From Pythium myriotylum (taxonomy: Eukaryota; Oomycota; Peronosporomycetes; Pythiales; Pythiaceae): DNA of 64,000 nt. Of this stretch, positions 12,801-24,966 are shown in pieces. Both the position numbers and the translations under genes were made by a program. The notes under the pieces were generated by a model. The model was not told the origin of the DNA and ran no database searches. It saw only the letters and a program-made list of their open reading frames with translations. Where the stretch lies: the NCBI GenBank assembly GCA_023091665.1, contig JALJCQ010000008.1, forward strand, positions 930,001 through 994,000, given 5' to 3'. Position 1 is the first letter of the stretch. Each line of letters opens with the position of its first letter.

Positions 12801-15800
12801 ACGAAGACGAAGAAAGATCGGCTCAATATTACTTGAAGCAACCGAAGTGTAAGAGTGATTCGTGTCGTAAGATCGCTTTTCAGCTGCTCCGTGAACTTGC
12901 CTCGGAGAGTGCTGACGGACTACGGTACTTGTTTGTACAAATGACGGAACATCATTCGCTTACACCACCGCCAGATCCTTCTTTAGGGGCGAGTCATGTA
13001 GGATCATCTTTATCCTCAAAGAAGAAGCCCCGACCGAGTGTTACAAAGGCTCTCGGATATCAAGGTCTTGAGAGAGGGAAGTATGTCGGTCTGAAGAATC
13101 TGGGGTGTACTTGTTACATGAACTCGACAGTCCAAGCCTTCTTCATGATTCCTCGATTCCGTCGCCAGATCCTTCGGTACTCTTCTCAAGCAAATGGGCT
13201 TGTCTATCAATTGCAATCCGTATTCGCACACCTTGAAGGTAGCGCTAAAGCTTACTACAATCCAAAGGTGTTGACGACGGCGATGAAAACATGGGATGGG
13301 GAACCGATCGACGTCAATGAACAGCAAGATGCTAGTGAGTTCTTAACGTCATTCTTCCAGCAGATCGAGTCGGAGATGAACGGTCACAATGACGTTAAAG
13401 ATCCTACCGACTCCCCTCAAGGTATCATCGGAAGACCAACCACCGATGAGAGCATACTCAACAAGTTTTTTGGGGGTGTTTTCAGCAACGAATTGGTCGC
13501 GGAAGGAGATCGCTATAGTGAAAGGTTCGAACCTTTCCACTTCATTTCGGTGCCTGTCCGTGACCGGAAGAATTTGCACGAGTCGCTAGACAGTTGGGCA
13601 GAAGGTGACAAGGTCAGTTACACTTGGGAGTCACCAGGAAATGCAGATGGCGAAGTCGAGAAGGTAACACTGGATACCCACAAGAGAATATCAATTCACA
13701 AGCTTCCTGATCAGCTAATTATCCATCTGAAGCGGTTCGAGTTCGACTTTGAAGCGATGCAACAGACGAAAATCCACGACCGATTCGAGTTTCCAATGGA
13801 CTTGGATATGTATCCGTACACAAAAGAAGGCCAGGCAGAGCAACGTGGTAGGAAGCGAAGCGAAAGCCAAAGTACATCCAAGAATACCGGAACAAGCAGC
13901 GACAACCGCTCTAAGGCACCCGAGTACTATCAGTATGAGCTCGTGGGCACTGTGGTCCACATGGGTACAGCGCACTCGGGTCATTACTACTCATTCTTGC
14001 GTGAGCCGGAGGGGTCGAAGGCTCATGTTGAAGGAGTAAACCAGCAACAGTGGTATGAGTTTAACGACACCCACGTCACTCCCTTCGATGCCGCCGATAT
14101 CCCCGAGGAGTGTTTTGGCGGTCAAGATGATGATAAAGATGAATTGCAGGCGATGCGAAAGAAGAAGAAAACCCGAAGCAGCTTCATGCTCTTCTACTCT
14201 CGAAAACAGCCTAAGCTCCAGCTAGACCTTGTCGTACCCATCACCTCGAAGTCCATGTCCGTCTACGCGACAGCGATCTCGTTCATTGTTCGACTCAAAA
14301 CCCGGGCCAACAGTCGTATGGAATATGTGCGATCGCGAAGTCACGTGCTCGCGCCTGAACCGATTCGAGAGCAGATACTGCTCGAAAATCGAATGTTCTG
14401 GCGCAAAAAATACCTTTTCAATCGCCACTATCTCGATTTCACGTTTCAGCTTCTGTCCAGTTGTACCAGTAAGCCAGCTCACGATGGCACAATCAGCTAC
14501 GAAGGCCCCATTGATGTACGGCTCGAAGCGTTGCAGTTGGCGACCAAATTCGTCTTCGGCACGCTTTGGCAAAGTGGAGATATAGCAGCCGTGCTCAAGT
14601 GGAAGCCTGCCCTTTGTGCATTGTATCGGGAAGAAGTGGCTGGCTCTCAGTGGCTGCTATCGACCTTGCGGGGAAATGATACCCTGCTTTTGGAGTTCCT
14701 CATCTGCAATGAGCACGCTGAAGTACGTGAACTTATGGCTGTCGTGCTGGAAGAGGCTATTGCCACCACCTCACACTCCGCAGCTGTGGCAATCGCTCAA
14801 ACACCGACATCTAGCTCAGGTACATCACGCCGACGCCGGTCGTCAACAACTCTACCCCCGTCTTTCGAGTTCATGTTCCTCCTCTTCCGCCTGATGCCAT
14901 GGCTTTTAACCGTCCCCACGACTCAGCATCAGCAGTATTTTGAGGTCCTGTTGGGATTTGCTCTTACCGGGCAAAACGAGTGCACTTTCACTGTTGTGAA
15001 CAGCGTGGTTGGCGCGATCGTAGCGTTGCTCACAGGCGTTGGTGCAACTCAACCGTTGCTCCAAGGAGAGCTGAAGCGGGTCAAGGGCCGAACAATCCTC
15101 AAGCGCATTGAACTCGACTTCGTCCAACTTAAGTTGCTGTCACTCCTTATTCGAATCGTTCCTCCTCCCTCGATGGATGTGCAAGGCCCTCTGCTGCTCC
15201 CTCCAAGCATGGCTGCAAATCCAAACGCACCTTCTCTTCCTACCGGAGACCTTGATGTTCTGCTCAGCGAACGCTTTGTGACTCTGCTTACTCAGCATGC
15301 TGCACACTACACGAAGTCGACCAAACCGCTTGAGCAGATTGTAATGCATCTCTGCTGGCAGAGTAGACGTGTGACGGGTCTGTTCATGGACGTCATCATG
15401 AACGGCATTGAGAGCGAGGATCACGAAGACGTCAAAGCATACTTCCGTACGCTGAACACGATTTACAAAACGAAGGATTCGCTCGCATCAGAACGCCTTG
15501 ATGATGGGATGACAAAAGTTGTTGCCATCATGGCCAGCCAGCAAAAGTACTTCAAGGCAACGGAAGCATCCATTGACATGCTAACACGACTTGCAAAGCG
15601 ACACCCCCGCAGCGTTGCTCAGTGGGTTCGTAAGCACCAAGCAAGCTGCGCTTGGATGGAGAAATGGCTACTAGCTCATCGTGGGCCAGAGGGGTATTTG
15701 CAGTTGGGGCGGACAGCACTCGTCAAGCCGAATAGCTCGTCCAGCTGGGCGACTGTGAATGTCCAGAGTGACCAACTCATCCGAAATGTGGATCGAGTGA

Positions 15801-16126
15801 TGACGAAACTGCTTCCTCGCGTTCGCAGCATGCTTGACTCGAAGGACGGCATGGAGACATTCTATGACTCGGACGATAACCCTGTGCGTCTAGTAGGCAA
15901 GCGTGTGCGCGTGAAGTGGGCGAAGGAGAAGTGGTATGAGGGTGTCGTCGAGCGATTCGACGATCGCATCTATGAGCACCTAATCGTGTACGACGACGGG
16001 GACAGGAGACAGTATCGTATGTCGGACAAAGTTTTCTACGTCGTAGAGTCACAAGCGCCGGCAACCGGCGGCAACGCAGCAGCGCCGTCGTTGCGTCGCC
16101 GAGAGTCCTCATCAGCTGATCTTTAG
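6900..16126 (+). CDS. Giant ubiquitin-specific protease with MABP-like, UBL and Tudor-like regions
   Basis: Two exons, 6900-7536 and 7596-16126 (59-nt intron); about 3,055 aa. It is a C19 deubiquitinase that cleaves ubiquitin from substrates. The Cys box GLKNLGCTCYMNSTVQ places the nucleophile near residue 2052, and the His box MGTAHSGHYYSF places the base near 2342, with zinc-type insertions between them. The long helical flanks and size match the USP9X/USP24/USP34 group. Extra parts: an N-terminal beta-rich region (~50-165) with the repeated 'I-I-V-V ... P-G-F/Y' pattern of MABP domains; a ubiquitin-like stretch (~1322-1393); and a C-terminal Tudor/SH3-like module (~2974-3035: VGKRVRVKWAKEKWYEGVV). 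ATG 7044 has a better context (A at -3) and begins at the first domain, but the 48 codons before it have strongly GC-rich third positions, so 6900 is kept. Confidence 0.9.
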
Positions 16127-16271
16127 ATTAGTGTGACTGGTGAAGAAGGGCGAGTAAAGACAACACGTCAAATGATCGCAAATAACTGATCCCACGCGCA
16201 CAGCGTTGCGCGGCAAACATTTTCTTAACTATCATACACTAACGGTTGCCGATCTGACTAGGCCACGAAGT

Positions 16272-17688
16272 TTAGACCACGAAGTTCTTGCCGGCGATCA
16301 GCTTGTCCTTTCTTCTCCGCACCGCAGCTTGGGCGATGGCTACTCCGCTCGGTGCTCCAGCCACTTTGGCTTGACTCTTCGCCCACGAGTAGAACATGAC
16401 ACCGCAAACGACGATTAGTGTCGCAACGCCACGTTTCGTGTCGAAACACTGCGACTCCTGACGGCTGCAGTAGAGAATGGAGCTGATGACGAAGACACAG
16501 ACAGCTCGCAGGCTCTGCATGATACCAGTAGTCACTGCCCCACTAGAACCCAGCATTAGGAAATATGTGAGGCCGTGAGCGAGTTGGGAGAGAGTGTAAG
16601 CCAACAGCGCCACAAAGATGTTGGTCGTATCGCCATGAGCTTCTTCGATGGGTTTGGTGACAAGCTCGTGCCACACAGGTAGCACAAAGAAGATCTGGTA
16701 CACAGCGACAATTGCCACACAGGCTGTGCCAATCTTCAAGCAAAGCTCTTGTGGTTGAGGCCTCTCTGGCAACTTGAGCATGTACTCTCCGGTCACTACC
16801 CAGACAATTCACAGAGAGATTAGGATTTGGACAAATACGGCGGTGAAACAACCAGAAGATGGCGTAACGCACCATAGTTGCCGCCGTAAAAGGCCGCGCC
16901 GAGCAGCGTGTTGAAGCAACCCATGAGCACGACGTACTGGTTGCGTCCGCCACCAGACTCGCCAAGAGCACTGAACGCGAGTCCAAACGTCACGAGGGCA
17001 ATGCCCGTCCACTCGTTACGCGTCACGACCTTGTTCAGCACGAAACGCGAAAGCAGCGCCGACCAGCAGATTACCGATGAGTACACAACCTGATACAATC
17101 CGCTACCAGCCATGGCCAAGCCGATGTTGGAGAATATACAGCCGGCGAAGTCCATCACGACGGAGAGTCCCACGCAGATCTGCAACGGGGTGAATGAGAA
17201 ATACGAGAAGCGCAACGCTGCTGGCGAGCCTGCCTGGGGTCCATCCGCCTTGGGGGAAGCTTCACTCGCCGACTCGGTGTCGTCCGTGTCCTCGCTGGAG
17301 GATGCATCGAGTCCGGCAGGACGCCTAGTGAGCCCTGTCCGCTCGGGCTCGTTGTTGTTGACGACGTCAATGTCCACGTCAACGGAGTTCACCTCCACGA
17401 CAGGAAGAGGAGGGACATCGACGAGCTTGTGGCTCTTGGCCGGCGACGCGCTTCCGTTGCGTACGGGGATGAGCCCTACAAGCATGATGCCGAGGAAGTT
17501 GCAGAGCGGAAGCAACATGGCGCGCTGGTCTGCAGACGCGATTAGTGAGTAGGCAGAGACAGAGAGCGCGTGAGGAACTACGCACCGCCGGCGCCCTGGT
17601 AGAAGACATACTGCGCCGCGCACGTGGAAAAGACGCCCGTGAAGAGGAAGACGAACTGCACGGCGTAGAGAGCGAGCGAGGACGCCAT
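16272..17688 (-). CDS. SLC35F/EamA-type membrane transporter
   Basis: Three exons: 17688-17586, 17529-16873 and 16795-16272, with introns of 56 and 77 nt; 427 aa. All junctions keep frame. About ten hydrophobic segments, a glycine-rich first helix (ATG at 17688 starts directly in helix 1) and a second-half pair similar to the first half fit the drug/metabolite transporter superfamily, SLC35F-like branch. A hydrophilic, Ser/Asp-rich loop of about 80 residues lies near residues 75-150. The substrate is unknown; many relatives carry nucleotide sugars or thiamine-like compounds across Golgi or plasma membranes. The C-terminus is basic (RRRKDK). Confidence 0.75.
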
Positions 17689-18142
17689 GGCGCGGGCGGC
17701 GCAAGGCGGCGAATGACGAGGGCTCACGGCGGCGACGCGCAGAGTCCCACGCTGCCGACTGACCGCATGTCGCGCCCGAGGAAAGCCAGAGGGCCGTTAG
17801 GGGAAGGTACCGGTGGGGACACCGGTATCGGCTCGATAAATTACCCGACCACCGAAAGCAAAATTACTGCACCCAGACTTGTCCTAAAGCCGGACTGATC
17901 TGAGTTCCTGTTAAAACCGGATCGGAGGATGTGAAGCCATCGCGTCAATCAACTGGGCCGCGCCACACAGGTTCTCTCCCAGTGCTCTTATGAATTTTCT
18001 CGCTTCTATCGAGCACACGAAGCGGACTCATCGGATGGGTTTTACGCTCTCCTATTGAACTAGACAGGGCTGAACAGTCTTGCTATAACGACAAGACGAC
18101 TCGGGGCTACAATGGTGGCCTCTTGGCCTGTGACTTCTAGCC
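17689..18142. other. Intergenic region, no gene seen
   Basis: 454 bases between the transporter start and the annexin stop (both minus). It should hold the transporter promoter and annexin 3' end. No ORF with sensible coding character or clear repeat was found. Confidence 0.5.
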
Positions 18143-19204
18143 TTAGTGGTTCGGGGCATCGACGAGCGCCTCGAGAAGAGCACGGTAGTCGCCGCTGGTC
18201 TCGCCGTGGATGCGGTCGCGGAGCTCCTTGCCGTATCTCTTCTTGTATGCCTCCTTGATCTGCGGCAGCACACAGTGGTAGCGCACGACAGCGTAGCTGA
18301 GGCCCTCCTCATCCGTGCCGAAGCCCTTCATGGTGCTCTCGAAGTGCTCAGCGAGAAGCTCCAGCGGCTCGAGGATCTGACGCACGAGGAAGAGCAGAGC
18401 CTTCTTGGCATCTCCGCCAAACTCCTTTTCGACAGCCTTGATGATCGTGTAGTTGTACTTCTTGGTGTAGATGGCATTCACGTTGCGCAGGTGCTGCGGT
18501 GGGCTCGTCACAACGATCTTGATGAACGCCTCCTCGTCCGTGCCGATCTTGCCCTGACCGGCGTTGTAGAGGTCAATGGCGTCCTGCTCAGCCTTCTCCG
18601 CAGTGTGGAACGACGGGTTGAAGTCAATCATGGCACCCTGGATCGAGGCCATGATGACCTTCTTGAAGTCGCCGCCAAGCTCGCTGTCGAGGGTGACGGC
18701 AAGATCCTTGCCGTGGACGGTGAAGTATGTCTTCTTCAGGATGTTGATCTCGGCGTTCGTGCGGCCGACGAGAACCTATAGCGCGCAAATGACAACGGAG
18801 AGTGAGTATCATACATTGCAACACAATCGCAGCTTCGCCAAACGCACCGGGAAGAGGTACTTCTCCGTGGTGCCCATGCCCTTGGTGGCGTCGCGGATGA
18901 CGTCAGCCTCGGCCTCCGGCAGTGGCGCCGAGATGAGCGCGAGGAGCTTGCCGTAGTGTCCGCTCGTCTCGCTCTTGACGAGGTCCTTGAGGTCCTTGTT
19001 GAAGAGCTCCCTGTATCGCAGCGCGATCAGGTAGCGCTGCTCCGGGGTCTTGGGGCCGAGGGCGGCCGTGAGCGCCTTCTCGTCCGTGCCGAGGCCCTTG
19101 CAGGCCTGGTGGATCTCGTGCGCAGCGGCGTCAATCTCCGGCGGGTAGGTCAGCGTGGCGCCGCCGTAGACGTTGTGGGCCGATGGAGGGTAGAGGTTGA
19201 GCAT
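18143..19204 (-). CDS. Annexin
   Basis: Two exons, 19204-18848 and 18775-18143, with a 72-nt intron; 329 aa. The ATG at 19204 is the first that leads directly into repeat 1. Four annexin repeats are visible. The first reads EIHQACKGLGTDEKALTAAL, and later ones contain KGMGTTEK, GKIGTDEEAFIK and KGFGTDEEGLSY, i.e. the GxGT-[38 residues]-D/E type II calcium sites. The final repeat ends RIHGETSGDYRALLEALV, a typical annexin end. It binds acidic phospholipid in a calcium-dependent way at membranes; oomycete annexins have been reported as cell-wall-associated and as modulators of glucan synthases, which is family knowledge, not evidence here. It is the standard length for a four-repeat annexin. 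Confidence 0.93.
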
Positions 19205-19651
19205 GGTAGAGTCGCTTGCTTGGACGCGTGCAGATTCGGAAGTGAGCGAGAGGGAGAAGGAAGCAGGTGAGCAGGTGAGCTTGAAGGAAGGCGCGGGAGG
19301 GAAAGAACCCACGGCCAGCAGAGCGGGCGGGCTCCGATGGGTTCAGATCAAACCCGGATCGGGGAAGGGAGATGCTCCCGACCCACACAGTATAGAAACC
19401 TCAAGTCAAAATCGCATGGCTCGTTTCTAGAACAGAAGTGGGCTCTGTGTCGGAAACGGGTCAGACCCGCCATCAGCGACAACTCACCTTCATAACTGCA
19501 TTATTGCTCCAACTCACTTTCCTGATCCGATACGAAGACAGGCAGATATGACCTCTACGAACACATAACCTGAAGTAAACAGTATAGGCCTCGTAGATTC
19601 TCTACACAACATACACTTCAAGGAGGTCCATCCTTGACATCAAGCCACGAA
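19205..19651. other. Intergenic region, no gene seen
   Basis: 447 bases between the annexin start and the BT1 transporter stop (both minus). It should contain the annexin promoter and 5' UTR. No convincing ORF or repeat. Confidence 0.5.
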
Positions 19652-21327
19652 TCAGCCCTGGGTTTGGAACTCGAGCTTCTCTTCCTCAAACTTGAGCAGC
19701 TTGGCTTCCTCGCTCTCCGAGTCGGCGCCGATCTCGTCGTCACGGCGGCCATCCTCCAGCGCGTCCTCCGTCTTGTGGTGCTTGAGCGAGGCGCTGCGGA
19801 TGCTCGTCGTCGCCGGGACCATCGCGAGTAGCAGGATCGGCGCGAGCTTCGCAGCACTACGCACGACGACTGCGACAACGAGGCCGGAGAAGTCGGTCTT
19901 GGAGATGTGAAGGTAGTTGCACAGCCAGGAGCCTCCGTACGAAGACACCGACCACGAAAAGTTGTAGATCGACATCAGCAATGCGAACATGGTGCCCTCA
20001 ATACCAGGCGGACAGATCTTCGCACACAACACGAGCGAGGGCATGTGCTTGAGTCGCGCAACAACATCTGAGAGGATCTCGTCGCCGAAAATGAAGTAGC
20101 GATCCCCCACACCGATTGTGAGATTGTAACGCGACACGAGGATGAACTCGGCGAACGAGACGGCCGCCGAGGCGAGTTGAATCCGGAGAAACATGGCACG
20201 GAATGGCATGTCGCGGAAGTAAGCGTTGTAGAGGGCGGTGGTAGCAAGAAGGGTGAGGCTGCCGATGGTCGAGATGAAGCCAAGGAACGATTTCGTGAAG
20301 TGGAGTTCGTTGGTCTTGAAGCTGAACATAGCCTCTCCAATGCTTGGCGGAAGTGCGTTTGAGAGAAAGATCCACAGCATGGGGCGCCAACACACCGGAT
20401 CCACCACGACTTCAGCCAATATCTTGCACTGGCCCATGACAGTCTCGATGAGACTCTCCGTCGCACTGCGGCGATACGTCTCCTCCGGAATCCTGAACGA
20501 GATGAGCATGACGCACAGTGGTCCAATTGCTGATAGAAAGAACACACCCTGAGGCCCAAATGTGTTCAAGGCGAAGCCCGAGACCATGGAGCCAAGCACA
20601 GAACCCACGGACAGAGATATCCATGAGAGGGTCTGCAGATTGCCAGCCATGTCTTCCTTCTCACTACGGGCAGCTTCAACCACCTTTCCGTCGATCACGA
20701 CGTCGCAGAATGCAATACCGAGGCTTGCAACTACTAGCGATACAAGCGCACCTTCATAGCTACGATCGACTAGAGTGAGTTGAGTTTAGTGTCCGTGGTC
20801 GCGCAATCCGGAACGTACCTCGTGACGAATCCCGGAAGAGAGAGTGCGATGTACGCAGCAGCCGCCACTCCACTAAAGATCAGCAGGTAGGACTTGCGCC
20901 GCGTCCCCCAAATGGGCACGGTGTCAGAGAGGATTCCGTAGAGCGGCTTGATGATCCATGGGATCGCAGCGGTCCCGCGCAGCGCCTCGGACTGGGCGGG
21001 CTTGAGCGCTAGGGTCTCATTGAGGTAGTAGCTCGTGCCGAGCGAGCACAGAGTGCTGCGGATGCCTTGCGTGAAGTAAACGAAGAAGATCTGCAGCAAG
21101 AGCGCGTCGCCAAAGTGCAGACGCAGCGTGTTCCACCAGTTGACGACGGCGTGGACGTGCGAGCCGCTCGCTGTCGCGGGCTTCTTGTCGTGGCGATCGT
21201 ACTCGCCGAAGAGCGAGGCGGCTTCCCCTGAGGCAGCCGCGCCGTTCGCGCCGTCCTCTACGGTGAGAACGGTCGCCGTCGCGCCGTGGGTCTTGCGGCC
21301 GCGGATTCCGTCGTGCTCGTCAGCCAT
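19652..21327 (-). CDS. Folate-biopterin transporter (BT1 family, MFS)
   Basis: Two exons, 21327-20819 and 20759-19652, with a 59-nt intron; 538 aa. An apparent nearer acceptor was rejected because it gives a stop; the one used (TAG at 20762-20760) restores frame. The BT1 signature is clear in the first half: SEALRGTAAIPWIIKPLYGI followed by LSDTVPIWGTRRKSYLL, the loop between helices 2 and 3 conserved in kinetoplastid, plant and cyanobacterial folate/biopterin carriers. About 12 membrane helices follow, with an acidic cytosolic tail. Role: uptake of folate or pterin, or transport between compartments. BT1 families are expanded in oomycetes and some members may carry other substrates, so the substrate is uncertain. 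Confidence 0.9.
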
Positions 21328-21477
21328 GGTCGCGTGGCAGAGTCACGTGTTGGAGGAGTCAGTGTGCGTTTGAAGCGAATATCCTCATCTAAACCAGTAA
21401 TACGCATTCAATTGCGCTTGCCATTTAAATTGTGTACTATATTAGCGGTATGACTGTCTGATCGTAGGGAGGTATCA

Positions 21478-23184
21478 CTAAAGTATTGGACTCTCACCAG
21501 CCTGGGCTCGATTCTCCTCGTTCACCTCAGTCTGATGGAGTGATGGCCACGTTGCCGGGAATACGGCAGAAAAGAACGCATCTTCGATGATGCCAATGCA
21601 GACCATGAGCACGACGTAGCTGAAGAGGATGAGGTAGGTGTACACGTAGATCTGGCCGATCCAGGGAGTGAATGCGACCGAGTTGAATGTGTCGTGGATC
21701 TCATCACCATTAGCGATAGCAAAAAGCGTAGTTGATGTCGCACTAGGAGTCTGAAAGCGAGGAACCTTGGCTCCAAACATGATGGTGCCGAAAAGCACAT
21801 AGCCAACGAAGATGGGCAACACCCCGACGAGAAACTGAGCTACGCGTGGGAGGCCACGCTGCAACGTCAACCCCAAGATGTGGAAGCGAGCATTCACACT
21901 GAGATATCGCACGAGACTGAACCACTGGAGCGAGCAGCAAGAGGCGAAGGCGAGGCATAAGCCATCCCAGAGGTACAGGCGGTATGAATGGAACCATGCC
22001 ATGAACACGCATGTCACCGTCGCGACATTCAGCGTCAATATTGCCCAGAACCAAAAGTCCCGGGCTTCACGCTGCAAACTGCGCCAGGCACGGCCACGGT
22101 GGTAGCGAGATGAGCGACCGTCGCGTGGAGACGAAAGAGCTTCTGCAACATGGAAGCTCTGCCACTTGACCACAAACTCGGTCAACTGCCGGGATGTCAG
22201 TGTTGCACTATCGGGTCAGCAGCCAACACTGAAAAGCACATACCTGATATAGAGCAATCAATCCAATCAAACACCAGTCAAGAGCCGTGCTGCGGTCAAA
22301 GAAGATGCTCGGGATATGCTTCTGATCGAAGCGACCACTATTTCTAGTTCCCACTGGCTTCAGTCCGAAGTTGAGCGACACCTCCAAGTGGCTTTGACTC
22401 TGCAAGTCGTATGTAAAGCGAACCCACCACTGGAAGAGCTCGTTTGGGTCGTGGGGCGACGAATCGTTTTGCCTCATCCCGATCATGAGCAGGAGCTCCA
22501 TGCCGTCGAGTTCATCGAAGAATCGGCGAGTGTCCGTCTTGTTTTCGTATTGTAGTCGGAGTGGCGCTGGCCATTCGCTTTCGTTCTTCCCTGTCAAGCG
22601 ATACTGTTGTAAAAATGAGGCGGGTGCATCACAGCCAAAGCATACTCTTGACCAGAAACAACAAACCATACCTTAAGCGGGATACTGTCGCCATCCCAGC
22701 TCGACCATACTGTCAACTCGGGGAATGGAATATCCTCGCGACTGTCTCCTGCAACGTATAGCTTGTCGAGAGCCACATCTCCGAGCTTCTCGTAATTATC
22801 GATGGCGCCGTGGAGATGTTTGCGCGTCTCCTCGATCGTGAACAGCAGGCCCACTGGGAACGACGACGCTCGTGCTGCGAAGCCGCCACTGAAGAACTCG
22901 TCGTCGACGTTCGCTGCGATTTCTTCTTGAGACTCGAGCAGAAAGTGTGGCAGCGTGACCGGCACCACCTCTTCTGCGGTGCCACTGGGGTCGTACGTGG
23001 GGACCGTCTCCGTCGTGTCGACGTAGAAGAGCAGGTGGATCCACTCGTTCGCGAGCGCGCGCTCGTACGGATGGAGCGTGTTTCCGATGCGCGTGCTGCG
23101 GACCGTGAGCGAGAGGACGACGCCGACGTGGAGCGCCACGCGAAGGCTCGGGAGCACTCCCAGCCCACCCGGCTTGCGGGTCAT
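21478..23184 (-). CDS. TRP mucolipin-like (TRPML/PKD-type) cation channel
   Basis: Three exons: 23184-22672, 22603-22244 and 22185-21478, with introns of 68 and 58 nt; 526 aa. Helix 1 is near the N-terminus, followed by a large luminal loop (polycystin/mucolipin type), then helices 2-6. The pore region reads TTLFAIANGDEIHDTF, close to the mucolipin selectivity filter (NGDD in animals), and helix 6 is MVCIGIIEDAFF, also mucolipin-like. Expected role: calcium or other cation release from endolysosomal or vacuolar membranes. The last codons AQAGESPIL lie across a good donor (GGTGAGAGT); using it with an acceptor at 21437 would replace the tail by a 9-residue ending (exon 21436-21408). The start codon is the only usable ATG, but an upstream exon cannot be excluded. 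Confidence 0.82.
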
Positions 23185-23344
23185 GATCTCGATCTCGGCG
23201 ATCCACCTTGAAGAAAGGCAGCGTTACCTAATTCGAAGGTTTTCACTCTAAATTGTCCGCTGTGCCACGCTATTACTCGTCCGCACCACACTACCCACTC
23301 TGCTCCAGGCACGCAAAAAGGAAATAACCAGTGAGATTCGAAAA
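23185..23344. promoter_or_regulatory. Divergent promoter region (TRPML-like / disordered protein)
   Basis: 160 bases between two divergent start codons. It must serve both genes. Nothing in it resembles a known operator. Confidence 0.35.
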
Positions 23345-24946
23345 ATGGCGGCGCCGACCGACGGCACCGGAACGACCATCAGCAAGTACATCGCGCGCTT
23401 CCGCCAGGAGAAGCCGCGGCCGCGCGAGGCTCGGAAGGACGCGCGGCGAGAAGACTTCTGGTGGGTGCGGTCGAGGCCCGAGCGAGAGGGCGCGACGATG
23501 GACTGGGAGTTGGAGCTGCTCAGCGAGACGTCGGCCGAGTCGGAGGGCTACGCAGGCACGCAGCGCAGCATAGCGGGGGGAGAAGACGCGGCGCTCTCTC
23601 CGTCGTGGAGTCTACCGAGCTTCTTGGATGTGGAGTCGCCGGTGGCGAGTAAATCGACGATCCCGGCATCCCCGGTGCCGTCGGTAGAAGGAGCGAGGAG
23701 GTCCACGTCGGGAACCTCGCCGTCACTCTCGGCTGAGCGAGAAGTGTTCGACTACGAGGACTTCGTGGTTCTCTCAGACCACCACCCAGCCCAGCAAGCA
23801 GGAAGATTTGAGGACTTGTCGCTCGAGCCACGAGATGAAAATGACAAGGCGCTCATGGAGGCGTCAATGGAGGACCCGGAGATGGTGATTCAACGGATTC
23901 GACGCCGACTCGGCTACCAGCAAATGCCGTCTCCCCTACCACCTCTGTACTTGTCGAGCTTCAGTGAACACCGAGGTGACGAGCATGAGGCTACGAACAA
24001 CATTCTTCAGGAGAAAGAGGACGATAGTTTATCTCTACTTCATCAAGAGCCCGAGTCTGCAATATCTGAGGCTAGCGAGCACGAGCGTCCGCCTCCACTA
24101 ATCTCGTCCCCGCTTAACAGTGAGGCCTCTCTCGATGATAGTGTCGAGCCACAGATGTCGGACTGTTCGGATGAACCCCACTCCAAAGAATTCATCACTG
24201 CAGAGAGTGAGCCAAAAACTGGTGCTGATGAGACCGATTCAAAAGTTGATAAATCAACAACTGTTGACCCATGTGTGATGAAGTTTCCGGAGCTGGAAAT
24301 GAAGCACACCACTTTGCACAGTGGGGGCGATGAAAGAGACGTTCAAGACGTTTGCGATGTCGAGTCTTCAGCAAGTTTTGATGATTGGAAACTAGATGGG
24401 TGTGAGAGCAGCCTTCCGAGTGATGGCCACGAGCTAGCACCAGCCGAATCACGAAGCAAGTCCATCCCACCAGTTTCTGAGGGAGATTCTCGTGACAAGC
24501 GGTCTCCAAGACTGCCCCCGCTATCGCCCGCGCGTAGTCCACATTTTAGGTTGGCGACCCCTCCCCGCAGTACCCAAAAGACTTTTGACCCCGAGATTCC
24601 AGTGGAAACGTCCAAAACGCTTGATCATTTATTGAGCTTTGTAGTCCACTCATGGGGGGAGAACTCTCTCTCAAGCGAAGATATGAAGGATGAACCCGAG
24701 CCACTGGTCACATCCAAGCCAACTGACAATGATTCAAGCTGTGTCATGTCAGATAAACCAAAGGATAGCGAACGAGATCACCAGGACGTGGACTCACCTG
24801 GAGAAGTTGACAACGCGGATGAGTGCGGCGTCGGAGATGACGAAACTGCGTTCAACATGGACCCCATCGTGGCAGTATTGCGGAACAGGATCGCAGTGTT
24901 TGAAGAAGCCCTGCATCGGCTTGACAATGCGCACAGCACGACATGA
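23345..24946 (+). CDS. Disordered Ser/Asp/Glu-rich protein with N-terminal basic FWW motif
   Basis: Single exon, 533 aa, starting at an ATG in good context (A at -3). Not recognised by family. Residues ~12-40 form the only conserved-looking part: ISKYIARFRQEKPRPREARK, then REDFWW. A 'YI-x-RFR ... P-x-R-x-x-R ... FWW' arrangement recalls short motifs in some centrosomal or ciliary proteins, but this is from memory and weak. The remainder is low-complexity, with many SP sites (SPS, SPL, LSPA) that could be phosphorylated. A short helix (VAVLRNRIAVFEEALHRLDN) closes the protein. No membrane segment. Confidence 0.6.
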   Translation: MAAPTDGTGTTISKYIARFRQEKPRPREARKDARREDFWWVRSRPEREGATMDWELELLSETSAESEGYAGTQRSIAGGEDAALSPSWSLPSFLDVESPVASKSTIPASPVPSVEGARRSTSGTSPSLSAEREVFDYEDFVVLSDHHPAQQAGRFEDLSLEPRDENDKALMEASMEDPEMVIQRIRRRLGYQQMPSPLPPLYLSSFSEHRGDEHEATNNILQEKEDDSLSLLHQEPESAISEASEHERPPPLISSPLNSEASLDDSVEPQMSDCSDEPHSKEFITAESEPKTGADETDSKVDKSTTVDPCVMKFPELEMKHTTLHSGGDERDVQDVCDVESSASFDDWKLDGCESSLPSDGHELAPAESRSKSIPPVSEGDSRDKRSPRLPPLSPARSPHFRLATPPRSTQKTFDPEIPVETSKTLDHLLSFVVHSWGENSLSSEDMKDEPEPLVTSKPTDNDSSCVMSDKPKDSERDHQDVDSPGEVDNADECGVGDDETAFNMDPIVAVLRNRIAVFEEALHRLDNAHSTT

Positions 24947-24966
24947 AGCATAAAAACGACGGGCTG

